Counted from the first letter of the stretch, positions 46,753 to 56,655 are shown. The stretch: DNA of 64,000 nt from Synechococcus sp. JA-3-3Ab (GCF_000013205.1 NC_007775.1:1298501-1362500); one strand, 5' to 3'. The notes: generated by a model not told the origin, from the sequence alone. Made by a program: numbers and translations.

Positions 46753-47457
46753 TTAGCCAATTAGCTTTTCCAGGGCATCCATCTGGGGGATGCAGAGGAT
46801 GTCCCGCTGCCGATCCCGGCGGATCAGCTCCTCCTGCTCCAGCTTAGACAAGACACGGGTAACCGTTTCCCGGGCCAGGCCACTCAAGCTGCTCAGCTCC
46901 CGGTGGGGCAAATTGGGAATTTCTACCCCCTTGCAACCGACCCGCCCGCGGGACTCCGCCAAGAAGAGCAGGATATCGGCGACGCGAGCGACGCTGCTGG
47001 CCTCCCGCAATTGCAGGCGACGGTTGATCTGCCGTAAACGTCGCGACAAGAGCTGGGCAAGGCGGATGGCAACCTGCGCATCGGCAGCCAAAAGGGCCAG
47101 AAAGTTCTGGGCCGACAGAGAGCAGACCTTGGTGGCTGTCAGGGCAATCACATCGCTGGAACGGGGCGCCTCGTCCAAGGCGGCCATTTCCCCGAAGATC
47201 TCCCCTGGGCCAAGAATGGTGAGGGTAACCTCCCGGCCCTCCAGATCGTGAGTGCGAATCTTGACCCAACCCTCCAGGATGAAATAGACGGCGTTGCCCC
47301 AGTCGTTCTGTAGCAGGATGGCCTGGTTAACAGGGTGGGAGCGCAGCAACATCTGGCGGGCCAGCGGCTCGAGCACCTCAGGGGAAAAGCCTTCAAACAG
47401 AAACATCAGGCGTAAATCTTCAGCCGTTACCTCGCTCACTGGGGTCTCCTCCTGCAC
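46753..47457 (-). CDS. Crp/Fnr-family transcription regulator
   Basis: The 234-aa protein has an N-terminal cyclic-nucleotide-binding beta barrel (FILEGWVKIRTHD, GPGEIFGEMAALDEAPRSS) and a C-terminal Crp-type helix-turn-helix (HRELSSLSGLARETVTRVLSKLEQEELI). The phosphate-binding cassette is close to the cAMP pattern (GE…R-S-S), so binding of cAMP or a related ligand is possible, as in cyanobacterial SyCRP proteins. It is not NtcA-like in the effector region as far as I can judge. Start is GTG at 47457. Confidence 0.85.
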   Translation of the reverse strand: MQEETPVSEVTAEDLRLMFLFEGFSPEVLEPLARQMLLRSHPVNQAILLQNDWGNAVYFILEGWVKIRTHDLEGREVTLTILGPGEIFGEMAALDEAPRSSDVIALTATKVCSLSAQNFLALLAADAQVAIRLAQLLSRRLRQINRRLQLREASSVARVADILLFLAESRGRVGCKGVEIPNLPHRELSSLSGLARETVTRVLSKLEQEELIRRDRQRDILCIPQMDALEKLIG

Positions 47458-47602
47458 CGCCTCGATTCTTGCCCAACTCTCTTCCCAGAGAAAAACTCTT
47501 CACCTGACCGCCGCCTGAGATCAGCAGGGGCTGCGGTCAGCCTCTAACCCGGAAACGGCAGCATGCGCTTTGCCGGTAACCTTGGTCAGTTGGAGTCGAG
47601 AC

Positions 47603-49207
47603 CTAGATCTGCTGCAGTTGCGCTTGCCAATCTTGGCTGGTATCCAAAACCTGCAGCAAGCGCCGCTCCCCCTCGGAAAAATCCTGCCACTGCGCCTGCT
47701 GCTGGGCAAGGAGATCGGCGGTGGCATCGGCAATGTCGGCGAGGTTCAGCGGCTCACCCAGGCTCGAAGCAGGGAGCGTTCGCCGTTGCAGCCGCTCGCG
47801 GAGGACAGGTTCAGGGGCGTGGCAGTAGAGGATGCACAACGGGATCCGGCACCGTTGGGCTTGTTCAATTGCCATGCCCCGCAGCGCTTGCCGGTCAAAC
47901 TTGGCGTCCAGAATCACGCTGTAACCTTCCCGGGCCAACTCCACTCCCAATTGCACCAGGCGGCGATAAGTCCTGTCGGTCATCTCGGGCGTATACACCT
48001 CTGGCCCCCCTCGCTGCCGCAGAGGGATCCCAGCCAAATGCTTGCGCACGGCGTCGGAGCGGATGTGGATGGCCCCTCGCTGTCGGGCCAGGTGGCGGGC
48101 CACCGTGCTTTTGCCCGCTCCCGACAGGCCGGCCATCAGAAACAACTGCCCCTGTTTGGGCAGCGTGTATTCCCAGGCCAGTCGGTAGTAGCGGGCGGCA
48201 GTGTGGAAGGCATTGGCTTTGGCAGCTTCCGAGGCGGCAGGATCGTCTAGCAAAAAAGAGGTGACCTTGGCCCGCACGTAGGCCTGGCGATTGAGGTAAA
48301 TGGGCAAGATCTTGAGTCCTTCCCAATCGCCTGTCTCTTCCAGATAGCTGTTCAAATAGGCGTTGCCCAGATCGGGGCGATGGCGGGCATCCAGATCCAT
48401 CACTGCATAGGATACGTCGTACATCGTATCCACAAAGCGGAAGGCCTCGTTGAACTCAATGCAATCAAACAGCAAGATCTGGCCTTCCCACCAACAGAGG
48501 TTGCCAAGATGCAGATCCCCGTGGCCTTCGCGGATGCGGTCTTGCTCAATTCTCTGGTAAAACAGCTCCTGTCGCTCGGCAAAAAAGCGATCCGTGTAGG
48601 CTTGGGTCTCCCGATATTGATCTGCCGTCTGAGGGCCGCCAATGTAGCGCTGGGTTTGGGCGTAATTCTCGTCGAAAGCCTGCCGCACCTGCTCTGGCCG
48701 GCCAAAGCTGCGGATGTAGTCGTTGGTCTCCGCCTGGGCGTGAAAGGCCGCCACCACCCGTCCTAGCTCCTCCATTAAGAGTGGCGTCAGCTCCCCCCGC
48801 TCGAGGAGGTTGCTAAAGAGTTGCTCTTGAGGAAACTGCCGCATTTTGAGGGTGTACTCCACGGGCTCGCCACTGCCGTCAAGCTGAAACCGGCCCTCGG
48901 CTTGCACAATGGGCAACACCTGTAGATAAAGCCCTGGCGCTCCGCGCTGGTTCAGGCGCAGCTCTTCTTGACAAAAGTAGCGTCGCCGCTCCAGGGTGGT
49001 GAAATTCAAAAAGCCAAAATCCAGAGGCTTCTTCACCTTATAGGCGTAGTTCCCTGTCAAGAAAATGTAGGAAATGTGGGTTTGGACGAGCTGAATCGGC
49101 TCCCGCACCGGATGGGGGTAAAACCCCGGATCCAACATCGCTTGGATTAGCGGCGGCAGGTGGGCATCGGCCATAAAGATGGAGACGGAAAAGTCAGGGA
49201 TCCCCAT
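47603..49207 (-). CDS. Fusion of aminoglycoside phosphotransferase-like and P-loop kinase domains
   Basis: The N-terminal 330 aa carry an APH-like kinase fold: YKVKKPLDFGFLNF with the ATP-binding Lys, catalytic REGHGDLHLGNLCW and metal-binding LLFDCIEFNE. The C-terminal 170 aa form a P-loop kinase domain (LFLMAGLSGAGKSTVARHLA, SDAVRKHL). This two-domain arrangement occurs widely in bacteria without a fixed role, and the substrate is unknown. Aminoglycoside resistance should not be inferred. ATG at 49207. Confidence 0.82.
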   Translation of the reverse strand: MGIPDFSVSIFMADAHLPPLIQAMLDPGFYPHPVREPIQLVQTHISYIFLTGNYAYKVKKPLDFGFLNFTTLERRRYFCQEELRLNQRGAPGLYLQVLPIVQAEGRFQLDGSGEPVEYTLKMRQFPQEQLFSNLLERGELTPLLMEELGRVVAAFHAQAETNDYIRSFGRPEQVRQAFDENYAQTQRYIGGPQTADQYRETQAYTDRFFAERQELFYQRIEQDRIREGHGDLHLGNLCWWEGQILLFDCIEFNEAFRFVDTMYDVSYAVMDLDARHRPDLGNAYLNSYLEETGDWEGLKILPIYLNRQAYVRAKVTSFLLDDPAASEAAKANAFHTAARYYRLAWEYTLPKQGQLFLMAGLSGAGKSTVARHLARQRGAIHIRSDAVRKHLAGIPLRQRGGPEVYTPEMTDRTYRRLVQLGVELAREGYSVILDAKFDRQALRGMAIEQAQRCRIPLCILYCHAPEPVLRERLQRRTLPASSLGEPLNLADIADATADLLAQQQAQWQDFSEGERRLLQVLDTSQDWQAQLQQI

Positions 49208-49229
49208 TTTCCTCCAAATTGCCCTCAGC

Positions 49230-49832
49230 TTAGTCTCCCAAGGGCAGGGCGGCCGCTTGCGGTGAAAGACGGATAATGCTGATCCCCTGTTTAACCAAAG
49301 TATCTTGAGCAGCAGCAGAGAGGGCGTAGGGCCAGACCAGATACTTAGTGTTGATGTAGTCTCGCCCCCGCTTGGCCAGGCTCACCTGTTCAGAGAGCAT
49401 GCGCACCTCCGGCCCGCGGGTGATGATGGCCTCGGCGCGGCGGATGCGCTGCATCAGTTGGCTGAACAGCTCTTGGGGCTGCTGCACGAAGACCACAATG
49501 GCCAAGTCACAGGGGTTGTAGTAGTTGCCACTGCCGCAGAGGAGCAGGGCCTCGCTGGCGAGAACAAGGGTCTCCTGGTCTCCCAGAGCCACCACCGGGT
49601 AGAGAAAGGTGCGCACGTCCTCCGGCTGCCAGTGATTGAAGGAGTAGCTGTCCACCTCTCCCCGCACCCAAGAGGAGATGGCCGGAAAAACCGCCTCGCT
49701 CAGCAGCCGATAGGCCGTCTGCGGTCGCCCTAGCCAGCAGAGGGCATTCTCGTAGAAGCTCTCGTTCTCCAACAGGTGAGGGGTGAGGGGAGCGGCCATA
49801 GACTCGGATCTGGGCAGGGCCTCCTCCAGCAT
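49230..49832 (-). CDS. Protein of unknown function
   Basis: A 200-aa product begins MLEEALPRSESMAAPL at 49832, 3 bp after the stop of the quinone oxidoreductase-like gene, so the two are probably cotranscribed. Conserved-looking segments are VDSYSFNHWQPEDVRTFLYP and LLCGSGNYYNPCDLAIVVFV. There is no signal peptide or clear membrane helix. The family is not recognised. The frame continues upstream into the neighbour's coding region without support. Confidence 0.6.
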   Translation of the reverse strand: MLEEALPRSESMAAPLTPHLLENESFYENALCWLGRPQTAYRLLSEAVFPAISSWVRGEVDSYSFNHWQPEDVRTFLYPVVALGDQETLVLASEALLLCGSGNYYNPCDLAIVVFVQQPQELFSQLMQRIRRAEAIITRGPEVRMLSEQVSLAKRGRDYINTKYLVWPYALSAAAQDTLVKQGISIIRLSPQAAALPLGD

Positions 49833-49834
49833 GC

Positions 49835-50836
49835 CTAGTCGGAGATGGTTAAGGCAATTTTGCCCAAAACGGATCCCTGTTCCAGCAGCCGGTGAGCGGC
49901 AGCCGCTTCGGCCAGGGGAAAGGTGTGGCTGAGCCGGATGCGCAGTTGGCCCTGGTCGATGAGGCGGGCGCACTGCCGGAGGATCTCCGCCTGGTTTTGC
50001 CGAGCAACGATGAGGTTCTTCAGCATAGGGGTGAGCATCAGCTCAAAGCTCACTCGCAAGTTGCGGTCGCGGGCCACCCGCCAATCGGTCTCTGGAGCTG
50101 GCGCCAGCAGGGTCACGAGATCGCCGTACACGCGCACGGCAGGGAAGGTCTGCTCCAGCACTGGGCCGCCAAGGGTATCGAGAGCAAGATCCACTCCCTC
50201 CTCCTCCGTCCAATCCAGAACGGCCCGCACAAAGTCGGTCTGGCGATAGAAGATGGGCAAGCTGGCCCCCAGCAAACGGACAAACTCGGCCTTTTCCGGC
50301 GTGCTCACGGTGGTAGCCACTTGGCATCCCCGCAGACGGGCCAGTTGGACGGCCACATGGCCAACACCCCCTGCCCCGGCGTGGATGAGCACCTTTTGGC
50401 CGGCCTGCAGCCGTCCCCGGTCGTAGAGGGCTTCCCAGGCGGTGATCAGCACCAGGGGAGCGGCGGCAGCCTCGGCAAAGCTGAGGGTTCTGGGCTTGGG
50501 AGCGACGAAGCGCTCATCGACCACGATTAGCTCGGCGTAGTTCCCCGCCTCTCTGCCCAGGCCGCCGTGGCAGAAGTAAACTTCGTCCCCAACCCGAAAC
50601 TGCCTGACCCCAGATCCCACGGCTTCTACAACGCCGGCGCCATCGCATCCCAAAATGGCCGGCATCTCCTCGGGGTAGAAGGTGCCTCGCCGCCGCAGCT
50701 TGGTGTCGATGGGGTTGACGCCGGCGGCCTTGAGGCGGACACGCAGCTCCCGCTCGCCGCGAATCTGCGGGTCGGGCACCTCCTGCAGTTGCAAAACCTC
50801 CGGCCCACCCGGCACGCTCATGAGGATGGCTTTCAT
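49835..50836 (-). CDS. Quinone oxidoreductase-like zinc-independent alcohol dehydrogenase family
   Basis: The 333-aa MDR-superfamily enzyme starts MKAILMSVPGGPEVLQLQEV. It has the GroES-like domain (AAGVNPIDTKLRRRG, LGCDGAGVVEAVGSGV) and the nucleotide-binding VLIHAGAGGVGHVAVQLARLRG. The catalytic zinc ligands of true alcohol dehydrogenases are absent, so NADPH:quinone or enal reduction is likely. The exact substrate is unknown. Confidence 0.85.
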   Translation of the reverse strand: MKAILMSVPGGPEVLQLQEVPDPQIRGERELRVRLKAAGVNPIDTKLRRRGTFYPEEMPAILGCDGAGVVEAVGSGVRQFRVGDEVYFCHGGLGREAGNYAELIVVDERFVAPKPRTLSFAEAAAAPLVLITAWEALYDRGRLQAGQKVLIHAGAGGVGHVAVQLARLRGCQVATTVSTPEKAEFVRLLGASLPIFYRQTDFVRAVLDWTEEEGVDLALDTLGGPVLEQTFPAVRVYGDLVTLLAPAPETDWRVARDRNLRVSFELMLTPMLKNLIVARQNQAEILRQCARLIDQGQLRIRLSHTFPLAEAAAAHRLLEQGSVLGKIALTISD

Positions 50837-51016
50837 CTTCTCAAGTGTTCAGGCTCGGTTTGCTCGACTTGCTGCCCCGCGATTGCCGCCGCGCTCCTGA
50901 GGATACACCGGCAAGGGGGTCTCTGAACAATGGTTAGTAGCATAAGCCAAGAGAACCGCTCCAGGGATCCCTTGCCCTAAACTAAGCTTCGGAGTTGTGG
51001 AGGCAAGCGGTAGCCC

Positions 51017-51817
51017 ATGCCCGCAGGTGGTTCTGGCTCTCTCGGCGGCAAGGCACGGTCAAAAGCAACTAGAGCTGGCCTGGGATCGCGCTCCTGGCTC
51101 GGCTGGGGTAACCCAGCCTATTGGGATGCTGCTGGGCTGATGCTCCTGGGGAGCCTGCTCATCGTCTACCGCTGGCGGGGCACCCTGCTGCTGTTGATTA
51201 ACCCCGCCTATGTAAACGTGGCTCTGCTGGCCGGCCTGTGCCTGCTGGGCCTGGGGATTGGCCGGTGGCGGGGGGCCAAAGTCGCGCCCTCGGAAAGCCA
51301 TGTCTCCCTGTTGGGGTCGCGCCTGGGGGCGGCGCTCTTGATCCTGACGGCGCTGCTGGGGTTTTGGGTCGAGCCCCGTCCCCTCTCCAGCCAGACGGCC
51401 CTCAACCGGGGGGTATCTCCCTATTTGGGTGCCTCTCGCAGCCAGCCGCAGGCTTTTCGTCCCAAGATTGATCCACGCCAGCGCACCCTGCTGGACTGGG
51501 TGCGCACCCTGGATGTCTACCCGGATCCCTATACCTATGAAGGCCAGCCGGTGCAGGTGCAGGGGTTCGTCGTTCCTGACGAGCAACCTGACCACTTTGT
51601 CATCGCTCGCTTTTTGGTGAGTTGCTGCGCTGCCGATGCCTACCCGGTCGGCTTGCCGGTGCGCTGGCCCCGCTCGGAGGAACTGGCTCCGGACAGTTGG
51701 CTGCGTCTGGAAGGGCGGATGGCCGTGGAGCAACGGGATGGCCAGCCTCAGTTGGTGATCCTGGCCGATCAGGTGGAGCCAATACCGGTGCCGGCCAATC
51801 CCTACGCCGACGAGTAG
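51017..51817 (+). CDS. Predicted membrane protein, TIGR03943/DUF1980-like
   Basis: The N-terminal half has two to three membrane helices (LMLLGSLLIVYRWRG, LLAGLCLLGLGIG, LGAALLILTALLGFWV). The C-terminal half is soluble, with GFVVPDEQPDHFVIARFLVSCCAADAYPVG, where the paired Cys are a hallmark of the YcgQ-like TIGR03943 family. In other bacteria such genes neighbour permeases of the YcgR/DUF318 family; none is seen here. Biochemical role unknown. It converges with apcF, one base from its stop. Confidence 0.75.
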   Translation: MPAGGSGSLGGKARSKATRAGLGSRSWLGWGNPAYWDAAGLMLLGSLLIVYRWRGTLLLLINPAYVNVALLAGLCLLGLGIGRWRGAKVAPSESHVSLLGSRLGAALLILTALLGFWVEPRPLSSQTALNRGVSPYLGASRSQPQAFRPKIDPRQRTLLDWVRTLDVYPDPYTYEGQPVQVQGFVVPDEQPDHFVIARFLVSCCAADAYPVGLPVRWPRSEELAPDSWLRLEGRMAVEQRDGQPQLVILADQVEPIPVPANPYADE

Positions 51818-51818
51818 G

Positions 51819-52322
51819 TTAGATGTCGGTTTCGCTGAGTTTAGCGCTCATGTAATCGAAGGGCTCGGCCACAAAGCTGTAATCCTCGTCGGAGCCGAGC
51901 AGCTCCAGGGTGCGCTGCTTCATGTTCTGGATCCCGATCACTGTCGGGGCAATCGGCACCCCCAGGGAGTTGTAGGTTTCCCGCAGACCAGCCAGGACGC
52001 GCTCGTCCAAGATGCTGGTATCAGCGGCCACCAGGGCGTAGGAAGCGTAGCGCAGGAAGTAGTCCATATCCCGCAAACAGGTGGCGTAGCGGCGGGTGGT
52101 ATAGGCGTTGCCGCCCGGACGGATTAGATCCGGCACCTGGGCAAACATGGCCGCAGCAGCCGTCTTGACAATGTCCACCGAGTTGAGGTTAATCACCTGC
52201 ACGGCCTGGATGCGCCGCAGACCCGAATCGTAAAAGGCCTTGAGCGCGTCCATGGCATTCCGATCCAAGTAGCGGCCGGCCAGGTCATAGGTTTTGATCA
52301 GTGTGGTTACGGCATCCCGCAT
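51819..52322 (-). CDS. apcF: Allophycocyanin beta-18-type subunit
   Basis: The 167-aa biliprotein starts MRDAVTTLIKTYDLAGRYLD and has the chromophore-binding Cys in RRYATCLRDMDYFLRYA, followed by LRETYNSLGVPIAPTV. This matches ApcF, which caps the phycobilisome core near the terminal emitter, better than ApcB. It is a single gene rather than part of an apcAB operon, as usual for apcF. The leader (52323-52547) is about 220 bp and has no gene. Confidence 0.9.
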   Translation of the reverse strand: MRDAVTTLIKTYDLAGRYLDRNAMDALKAFYDSGLRRIQAVQVINLNSVDIVKTAAAAMFAQVPDLIRPGGNAYTTRRYATCLRDMDYFLRYASYALVAADTSILDERVLAGLRETYNSLGVPIAPTVIGIQNMKQRTLELLGSDEDYSFVAEPFDYMSAKLSETDI

Positions 52323-52547
52323 ATCCCCAACTCCCTTCCTGTAACTCTATGTAAAAGTAGCTTGAGATGAGAATTTTGCCGGCAACGTCCAAAGGCCAAC
52401 CTTGGAAAATCGAGCCAGAGCCCAACACCGGCAGCGCTCCGAGCTCCCCGCTTGCCCCCAGAAGTTTAGCATGCGGGGGGTTCTTTCCCGCCTTCTCCTC
52501 AGCCAATGGCAGATGTTGTTACGAAAATGTAACTTTTCTGCAACGCT

Positions 52548-53456
52548 CTAGGGATCCGGCAGCAACACCCGCAGCGGCTTGAGCTGACCTGCTTGGCTGT
52601 GCCCCAAGCCCAAAAATTCTCCCTCTCCGCTCATGACCCGCAGGGTCTCGGCAGTGGCCTGAGCCGGATCCAGAGGAATGGCCTGACCTTGTCGCCAGCG
52701 CTGCGCCTCAGCCGGAGATAAGAATACTGAGTTCCAACTGCGAAATCCCCACTCAATCGGCAACAGGGCAGCAGCGGGATCGGCGGATCCCTGCCACTGC
52801 TCCAGGGGCAGGCTCTCTTCGCTGCGAAAAGGGCCACTTTGCAGCCGTCGCAGGCGGCTCATCAAGCCTCCGCAGCCCAATTTCTCCCCCACGTCGCGGG
52901 CGAGGGCGCGGATGTAGGTGCCGGGGCCACAGGCGATCTCCAGATCCACTTCCGGGAACTCGCCAGAGCGCCAGCCCAAGATCTGCAGGTGTCGAATCAC
53001 TACTCTCCGCGGCTCCAGCCCCAGTTCTGCCGCCTCTGCCCCGGCCCGGGCCAGCTCGTAGAGCTTTTTCCCCTGCCGCTTGATGGCGCTGTAAAGAGGC
53101 GGCACCTGCCAGATCTCGCCGACAAACTCCCGCAGACATTCCTCCACCTGCTCGCGGCTCAGCTCCGGACAAGGGGATCCCACCTGGATCTGCCCCTCGG
53201 CATCGTCGGTGTCGCTGCGCTGCCCAAAGCGAAAGGTGGCCCGATAGACCTTGTCCCCCGACAAAAACGCCAAAAAGCGCGTCGCCCGCCCCACGGCAAT
53301 GGGCAGAACTCCCGTTGCCGCCGGATCCAAAGTGCCGCCATGCCCCACCTGGCGGGTGCGCAAGACCCGCCGCACCACCGCCACACAGTCGTGGGAGGTG
53401 AGCCCGGCCGGCTTATCCAGGTTGAGAAAGCCCTCCAGGGATCCCATGCTGCCCAT
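52548..53456 (-). CDS. truB: tRNA pseudouridine-55 synthase
   Basis: TruB makes pseudouridine 55 in the T-loop of tRNAs. The catalytic Asp is in GHGGTLDPAATGVLPIAVG, the N terminus FLNLDKPAGLTSHD is characteristic, and ARDVGEKLGCGGLMSRLRR is conserved. ATG at 53456 (or 53447) gives about 300 aa. Confidence 0.95.
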   Translation of the reverse strand: MGSMGSLEGFLNLDKPAGLTSHDCVAVVRRVLRTRQVGHGGTLDPAATGVLPIAVGRATRFLAFLSGDKVYRATFRFGQRSDTDDAEGQIQVGSPCPELSREQVEECLREFVGEIWQVPPLYSAIKRQGKKLYELARAGAEAAELGLEPRRVVIRHLQILGWRSGEFPEVDLEIACGPGTYIRALARDVGEKLGCGGLMSRLRRLQSGPFRSEESLPLEQWQGSADPAAALLPIEWGFRSWNSVFLSPAEAQRWRQGQAIPLDPAQATAETLRVMSGEGEFLGLGHSQAGQLKPLRVLLPDP

Positions 53457-53551
53457 CACCCATCAGTCATTGATCAGTAATTAAGATTTGTAACCGAACT
53501 GCCGCAGCGCTTAACATAGGGTTGATTTCTGTCTGCGAGTTGGAAGCACCT

Positions 53552-54553
53552 ATGGCGCAATCTGGCCTGTTTCCTCAGCCTATCTGGCAACGCCTGTTGA
53601 TGATCGCCCCTTTTTTCCTGTGGGGCTCGGCGATGGTGGCCATGCGAGATGCCCTCTCCGAGACCACTCCTCTCTTCATGGCCATTCTGCGGCTGTTGCC
53701 AGCCGGGATCCTGGTTTTAGCCTTTCGGCTTTGGCAAGGGCGGGCCTCTGCGGCCTCTCAGCCCTGGCATCCCCAGGGGCTGCGGGGGTGGCTGTGGGTC
53801 TTGGCCTTTGCCCTGGTGGACGGCACCTGTTTTCAGGGATTTTTGGCGCAAGGGTTGAGAGAGACCGGCGCCGGGCTGGGATCCGTGCTGATCGACTCGC
53901 AGCCGCTGGCGGTGGCCCTGATGGCCACCTGGTTTTACCGGGAGCGGATGGGATCCCTGGGCTGGCTGAGTCTGGGGCTGGGCGTGGTCGGTATCAGCCT
54001 TATCGGCCTCGGCGGGGAAGGATCCCTGCAGGTGGGGGCCGGCGTGGTCTGGATGTTGCTGGCTTCCCTGTCGATGGCCATTGGCACCGTGATGATGCCG
54101 AAGGTGGCGGAGGTGGCGGATCCGGTGTTGGCGACAGGCTGGCACATGGTATTGGGCAGCCTGCCCTTGATCCTGCTCTCGGCGCTAACAGAAAGCGAGC
54201 AATGGCAGCACCTGAGCGGCGCCCACTGGCTGGGCCTGCTCTACGCTTCGGTGATGGGGAGCGCCGTGGCCTACGCCCTCTTCTTCTACTTCGCCTCTCA
54301 GGAAAATCTCACCGAATTCAGCTCCCTCACGTTTCTCACCCCCATCTTTGCCCTCCTCTTCGGCAGTACCTTCCTGGGCGAGACCCTGACGCCGGTGCAA
54401 TGGGTGGGAGTGGGCATTACCCTGGTCTGCGTGTATGTCATCAACCACCGGCAGGAGTGGCAGGAGCGCCTGCGCCTGGCCTGGCCAGGGATCCTCTCGG
54501 AGCTGGGCCTGGAGTTCAGCACCGTCGAGATCCGCGATGGCCGACCCGACTAA
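53552..54553 (+). CDS. EamA/DMT-family transporter
   Basis: The 333-aa protein has about ten hydrophobic segments in two EamA repeats: FLWGSAMVAMRDALSETTPLF … LLPAGILVLAF, and the second half WMLLASLSMAIGTVMMPKV … FLTPIFALLFGSTFLGE. The latter motif is typical of drug/metabolite exporters. The substrate is unknown. ATG at 53552 is chosen; the frame opens at 53522. It converges on trpS with a 12-bp gap. Confidence 0.87.
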   Translation: MAQSGLFPQPIWQRLLMIAPFFLWGSAMVAMRDALSETTPLFMAILRLLPAGILVLAFRLWQGRASAASQPWHPQGLRGWLWVLAFALVDGTCFQGFLAQGLRETGAGLGSVLIDSQPLAVALMATWFYRERMGSLGWLSLGLGVVGISLIGLGGEGSLQVGAGVVWMLLASLSMAIGTVMMPKVAEVADPVLATGWHMVLGSLPLILLSALTESEQWQHLSGAHWLGLLYASVMGSAVAYALFFYFASQENLTEFSSLTFLTPIFALLFGSTFLGETLTPVQWVGVGITLVCVYVINHRQEWQERLRLAWPGILSELGLEFSTVEIRDGRPD

Positions 54554-54565
54554 GGGAGCCTTCTC

Positions 54566-55561
54566 CTAGGGGGGCAGAAACCCCATGGCATCCCGCGCTT
54601 TTTGGAGGGTTTGCTCGGCCACGGCACGGGCCTTGGCGGCATTTTCCCGCATCAGCCCGTGGAGGTAGTCGGGGTCACTCGAGAGCTCCCGGTAGCGCTT
54701 TTGAATGGGCTCCAGGGTGGCGATAATGCTGTCGGCGAGGAGGGGCTTGAACTGTCCCCATCCCATCTCGGCGCACTCAGCCGCCACCTCCTCCTTGCTT
54801 TTGCCGGAGGTGAGCATGTAGATCGTCAGCAAATTGTGGGCCTCCGGGCGTGCCGGGTCGTCGAAGGCAATGCCCCGAATCGAGTCGGTCTTGCATTTTT
54901 GGATCTTCTTGCGGATCGTGTCGGGGTCGTCTAGCAAGTGAATGCGGCTGAAATCCGAGGGATCCGACTTAGACATTTTGCGGGTGCCATCGGTCAAGCT
55001 CATGATCCGCGCCCCCTGCGGGCGAATCAGCGCCTCTGGGATCACAAACACCTCCCCAAAGCGGTCGTTAAAGCGGCGGGCAATGTCCCGACACAGCTCG
55101 ATGTGCTGCCGCTGATCCTCCCCTACCGGCACATACTTGGGCTGGTAGAGGAGAATATCCGCTGCCTGCAAAATCGGGTAGCTGAACAGGCCAACACTCG
55201 TTTCCTCTCCCTGCTTCTCTTTTTTTTCCTTGTACTGGATCATGCGCTCCGCCCAGTTCATAGGGGTGATGGTGGTGAACAGCCAGGCCAGCTCCGTGTG
55301 GGCGGGCACGTGGGACTGCACAAACAGCACACAGTGCTCCAGGCTGAGGCCACAGGCCAGGTAGAGAGCAAACAAAGAACGGGTGCGCTCCCTCAGCAGC
55401 TTGGGATCCTGGGGCACAGTAATGGCATGTTGATCCACAATGCAGAAGAAGTTCTCGTAGCGCTCCTGCTCGGCCACCCAGTTTTTAATGGCCCCCAAGT
55501 AATTGCCCAGGTGCAACTCGCCGGAGGGCTGGATTCCAGAAAGCGTGCGCGGCTTGGCCAT
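54566..55561 (-). CDS. trpS: Tryptophanyl-tRNA synthetase
   Basis: Class I synthetase charging tRNA-Trp. The HIGH-type motif is in GIQPSGELHLGNYLGAI and the KMSKS motif in GTRKMSKSDPSD. ATG at 55561 begins MAKPRTLSG and gives 331 aa, normal for the bacterial enzyme; the ATG-like start at 55588 is upstream of conservation. Confidence 0.96.
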   Translation of the reverse strand: MAKPRTLSGIQPSGELHLGNYLGAIKNWVAEQERYENFFCIVDQHAITVPQDPKLLRERTRSLFALYLACGLSLEHCVLFVQSHVPAHTELAWLFTTITPMNWAERMIQYKEKKEKQGEETSVGLFSYPILQAADILLYQPKYVPVGEDQRQHIELCRDIARRFNDRFGEVFVIPEALIRPQGARIMSLTDGTRKMSKSDPSDFSRIHLLDDPDTIRKKIQKCKTDSIRGIAFDDPARPEAHNLLTIYMLTSGKSKEEVAAECAEMGWGQFKPLLADSIIATLEPIQKRYRELSSDPDYLHGLMRENAAKARAVAEQTLQKARDAMGFLPP

Positions 55562-55683
55562 AGGAAAAGCGATCTCAAACGCCAACAAGAGGGAGGACGA
55601 GAACCAAGAAAGTCTTTGTTCAGGATATCAAGAGAGCCGCAACCCGTTGGTTTATGAGGGAAGAAAGACAGCAACCCGAAACC

Positions 55684-55989
55684 ATGGCAGACCCGGAGCC
55701 AGAACTGCTGCGTGCTGCCAACCACTACGTGCTGCTGATCCCGGGCCTGCCAGAGCAATTTCTCACCCCCGAGGAATTGCAGGAGTTCCTTGTGCGGCTG
55801 TTGCAGGAGCACCCCCATCTGGTGGATGCAGATCTGGCCCGCTATCCCACCCCTCAAGCCCAGGCGCAACGGCTCATCGACACGGCCTGTGAGGTGGAGG
55901 TCTCCCCTGGCGAAACCGTGCAGTGGCATCCTGTACGCCTGCGCAAGCGCTCCTCAGCTTCTTCTCGCCCCGGCCAGCATCCGGCTTGA
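55684..55989 (+). CDS. crr7: Chlororespiratory reduction protein 7-like
   Basis: A 101-aa protein with [20 protein letters not shown] followed by [10 protein letters not shown] matches my memory of the Crr7 family (…PEQFLTxEELLxKL…), which is needed for the plastid and cyanobacterial NDH-1 complex. The C-terminal part ([19 protein letters not shown]) is weakly conserved. Assignment rests on this short motif alone. It is followed by ycf3 after 77 bp. Confidence 0.6.
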   Translation: MADPEPELLRAANHYVLLIPGLPEQFLTPEELQEFLVRLLQEHPHLVDADLARYPTPQAQAQRLIDTACEVEVSPGETVQWHPVRLRKRSSASSRPGQHPA

Positions 55990-56066
55990 GGCCACGCACG
56001 GGATCCCATAGGCATGCTACAACCCAAAGAAGAGATACCCTGTCCTGCGCTCTAAGGGGGTCAATC

Positions 56067-56588
56067 ATGCCGCGCAGCATGAAGAACGACAACTTCATCG
56101 ACAAAACCTTCACCGTCATGGCTGACCTGATCCTGAAGCTGATGCCGGGGGTGAGTCCTGAGCAGAAGAAGGCCTTTGCCTACTACCGGGACGGCATGGC
56201 GGCCCAGAGCGAGGGAGAATATGCCGAGGCTCTAGAAAACTACCGAGAAGCCCTGGCCCTGGAGCAAGACGACGAAGACCGCAGCTACATCCTCTACAAC
56301 ATGGGCCTGATCTACCAGAGCAATGGCGAACTGGACAAAGCCCTGGAGTACTACCACCAGGCCCTGGAGCTGAACCCCCGCCTCTGTTCTGCCCTAAACA
56401 ACATTGCCGTCTTGCTGCACCACAAGGGCGAGCAGAGCCTGCAGGCCGGGGATGAGGAGACGGCAGAGGCCCTGTTCGATGAGGCGGCTCAATACTGGAT
56501 CCGCGCCATTCGCATTGCCCCCAACAACTACATCGAGGCGCAAAACTGGCTCAAGACCACGGGACGCGCCAACCTGGAGCTGTATTGA
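56067..56588 (+). CDS. ycf3: Photosystem I assembly protein Ycf3
   Basis: The 173-aa protein starts [20 protein letters not shown], a conserved Ycf3 N terminus. It has three TPR repeats: [40 protein letters not shown], and [18 protein letters not shown]. It chaperones photosystem I assembly at thylakoids. A longer upstream frame is not conserved. gatC follows after 67 bp. Confidence 0.96.
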   Translation: MPRSMKNDNFIDKTFTVMADLILKLMPGVSPEQKKAFAYYRDGMAAQSEGEYAEALENYREALALEQDDEDRSYILYNMGLIYQSNGELDKALEYYHQALELNPRLCSALNNIAVLLHHKGEQSLQAGDEETAEALFDEAAQYWIRAIRIAPNNYIEAQNWLKTTGRANLELY

Positions 56589-56655
56589 GTCTTCCCCCAA
56601 GTACCCCAGTTCAGCTAGATTGACCAGAAGTCAAACCTGCTGGCGGAAAGGAAGG

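Noticed and set aside
47603-49207. Aminoglycoside resistance gene
   Set aside because: The APH-like fold is shared by many small-molecule kinases, and fusion to a P-loop kinase is found broadly in bacteria without resistance.
53620-54726. 368-codon alternative plus frame over the EamA transporter
   Set aside because: Gly/Ala/Arg-rich, no membrane pattern; the accepted frame has ten membrane helices and family motifs.
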